From Bacteroidales bacterium (lineage in GTDB: Bacteria; Bacteroidota; Bacteroidia; Bacteroidales; UBA932): a stretch of DNA of 22,785 bases. The translations under genes and the position numbers were made by a program. The stretch spans positions 1-22,785 of the forward strand of contig JAEDMF010000006.1 in NCBI GenBank assembly GCA_016303175.1, given 5' to 3'. Each line of letters starts with the position of its first letter. The stretch's first letter is position 1. The notes under the pieces are model-generated. The model searched no databases, had not been told where the DNA came from, and saw only the letters and a list, made by a program, of their open reading frames with translations. Of the stretch, positions 21,881-22,785 are shown piece by piece.

Positions 21881-22372
21881 ATGAAAATAGGTGTTTTGTC
21901 TGATACCCACGGGGAATTTTCCCCGCAGTTCAGGGAATTTTTTCAGCCCTGCGACGAATTGTGGCATGCCGGCGACTTCGGGGGAGGGGTGGACACAGCC
22001 CGCGAAATAGCCGAGTTCAAGCCTTTGGTCGGAGTTGTGGGCAACTGTGACGATCGAGCCCTGATTTATGACTATCCTCTTTACCGTTTCTTCGAAAGGG
22101 AGGGCAAGAGCATCCTTATTACCCATATCGGCGGTTTCCCGGGCAAATATGACAGTGCCGCGAGAAGGCTCATTCATTCCTGCCGTCCCGACATCTTCGT
22201 ATGCGGCCACTCCCACATACTCCGGGTGATGTATGACAACTATTATAATATGTTGGTAATCAATCCGGGAGCCGCAGGCATTCAAGGTTTTCACACGCTT
22301 CGTACGGCTGTTCGCTTCGACATCGACAACGGAAATGTCTCCAATTTGGAGCTTTTTAAGTTGGAAAGATAA
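21881..22372 (+). CDS. YfcE/MJ0936-type metallophosphoesterase
   Basis: A 163-residue calcineurin-like phosphodiesterase of the short YfcE class. The two-metal site is complete: Asp8 and His10 in LSDTHG, Asp32 in HAGDF, Asn55 in GNCDDR, His82 in ITHIGG, and GHSH at 109-112. The closing VINPGAAG is typical. The natural substrate of such enzymes is usually unknown; they cleave model phosphodiesters. It begins 37 bases after rsmE on the same strand and is the last gene of the run before a new promoter. I see no clear terminator, only an A/T-rich A-run and T-run after the stop. Confidence 0.94.
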   Translation: MKIGVLSDTHGEFSPQFREFFQPCDELWHAGDFGGGVDTAREIAEFKPLVGVVGNCDDRALIYDYPLYRFFEREGKSILITHIGGFPGKYDSAARRLIHSCRPDIFVCGHSHILRVMYDNYYNMLVINPGAAGIQGFHTLRTAVRFDIDNGNVSNLELFKLER

Positions 22373-22388
22373 AAAAATGTTTTTTTTC

Positions 22389-22420
22389 TTTGTATTTCAG
22401 AAAAATACTATATACCTTTG
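22389..22420 (+). promoter_or_regulatory. Promoter of the Cys-rich lipoprotein gene
   Basis: TTTG (22389-22392), 20 bases, TACCTTTG (22413-22420). It gives a leader of about 70 bases that contains a GAGTTT/AAACTC hairpin (22438-22450) and two copies of CGCGAAAC (22424 and 22453). Confidence 0.8.
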
Positions 22421-22496
22421 CCGCGCGAAACGGGGGGGAGTTTAAAACTCTTCGCGAAACAGAGTAAATAGAAACCAATAAATAAAAAGTTAAATT

Positions 22497-22721
22497 ATGA
22501 AAAAGGTACTTGTACTTATCGCTTCAGTAGCATTTATGGCTGCTGTTTCTTCCTGCTCATCTTGCTGCTCATGCAACTCAAAAGGTGAGGAAAAAGCTCA
22601 GGAGTGCTGCACAGAGTGCTGCGATTCAACCAAAGCTTGCTGCGATTCAACCAAAGCTTGCTGCGATTCCACAAAGGCTTGCAACGGAGAGTGCACAGAT
22701 TGCTGCAAGGAGAACAAATAA
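22497..22721 (+). CDS. Small cysteine-rich lipoprotein with CCDSTKA repeats
   Basis: A 74-residue protein of unknown family. A signal peptide MKKVLVLIASVAFMAAVSSC ends in a lipobox (VSSC, Cys20). The mature 55 residues contain 16 cysteines, mostly in pairs: CC at 23-24, 37-38, 41-42, 48-49, 55-56 and 69-70. Three exact copies of the heptad CCDSTKA (41-61) are followed by NGECTDCCKENK. The composition suggests metal binding, or a disulfide-rich surface peptide; neither is proven. It has its own strong promoter and a structured leader, so it is likely well expressed. The start is fixed by the signal peptide. Confidence 0.85.
   Translation: MKKVLVLIASVAFMAAVSSCSSCCSCNSKGEEKAQECCTECCDSTKACCDSTKACCDSTKACNGECTDCCKENK
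22617..22679 (+). repeat. 21-bp tandem repeat, three copies, inside the Cys-rich lipoprotein
   Basis: Each unit codes for CCDSTKA. The first two copies are nearly identical at the DNA level (TGCTGCGATTCAACCAAAGC), while the third uses TCC and AAG for the same residues. This shows the unit is kept at the protein level. Confidence 0.92.
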
Positions 22722-22730
22722 TTTGTTCTC
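22710..22730. other. 9-bp hairpin with the stop codon of the lipoprotein in its loop
   Basis: GAGAACAAA (22710-22718) pairs with TTTGTTCTC (22722-22730), and the three loop bases are the TAA stop. No T-run follows, so it is not a standard terminator; it could protect the 3' end of the transcript. Confidence 0.55.
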
Positions 22731-22737
22731 AAGTAAT

Positions 22738-22785
22738 ATGAAAAAAATAAGTTGCGTCAGATTTGAATTGGATTTTCGAGGTCAG
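22738..22785 (+). CDS. Possible start of another gene, cut by the window end
   Basis: An ATG at 22738 opens a frame MKKISCVRFELDFRGQ that runs to the last base. It is 16 bases after the lipoprotein stop on the same strand. The sequence is too short to identify, and no ribosome site is visible. Confidence 0.3.
   Translation, partial: MKKISCVRFELDFRGQ

Noticed and set aside
22377..22390. Terminator after the phosphoesterase gene
   Set aside because: Only an A-run followed by a T-run is present, with no GC stem, so I do not call it.

Overview
This window is a stretch of chromosome from a member of the Bacteroidota, most likely order Bacteroidales, with roughly even GC content. The evidence is: promoters of the Bacteroidetes type (TTTG, about 19 bases, TAnnTTTG) before many transcription units; almost no Shine-Dalgarno sequences; the small Bacteroidetes-only ribosomal protein of the DUF4295 family after rpmG; tRNA genes without an encoded CCA; a DcaP-like porin; and lipoprotein signal peptides. 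The species cannot be named from this sequence. No phage, transposase, CRISPR array or rRNA gene is visible.

Layout. Positions 1-4451 are a rightward translation and secretion cluster: the 3' part of thrS, then infC, rpmI, rplT, lepB, rpmB, rpmG and the DUF4295 gene, closed by a terminator. A 387-base gap with a 39-bp tandem repeat follows. A leftward unit, tRNA-Glu then rpsT, comes next (5186-4839). From 5369 a two-gene transport module runs rightward: a SLC13/DASS anion symporter and a DcaP-like outer-membrane porin. Then come groES, groEL and a zinc metallopeptidase gene that starts one base after groEL. A DJ-1/PfpI gene converges on it. typA follows, then a DUF177-rpmF pair and tRNA-Arg with a strong terminator.

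From about 14690 to 16730 lies the most accessory-looking segment: a secreted lipoprotein nuclease between two unrelated tandem-repeat arrays, with a minus-strand gene remnant at its 3' side. The second array appears to be built from the tail of ispF. After ispF (leftward) a housekeeping run goes rightward: a small membrane protein, mutL, a rhomboid protease, tsaC, rsmE and a phosphoesterase. The window ends with a cysteine-rich small lipoprotein and the first codons of another possible gene.

How it fits together. Most genes serve translation (tRNA charging, initiation, ribosomal proteins, TypA, RsmE, TsaC, two tRNAs) or protein quality and export (SPase I, GroESL, metallopeptidase, rhomboid). 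The clearest functional module is porin plus symporter, which could carry a dicarboxylate-like anion across both membranes. The points most worth a second look are the AUC start of infC behind a full Shine-Dalgarno, the repeated signs of local tandem duplication between and inside genes (ispF tail, mutL linker, rsmE insertion, Cys-rich lipoprotein), the degenerate endonuclease motif of MutL, the nuclease segment, and the Cys-rich lipoprotein. I found no clear new multi-gene system.
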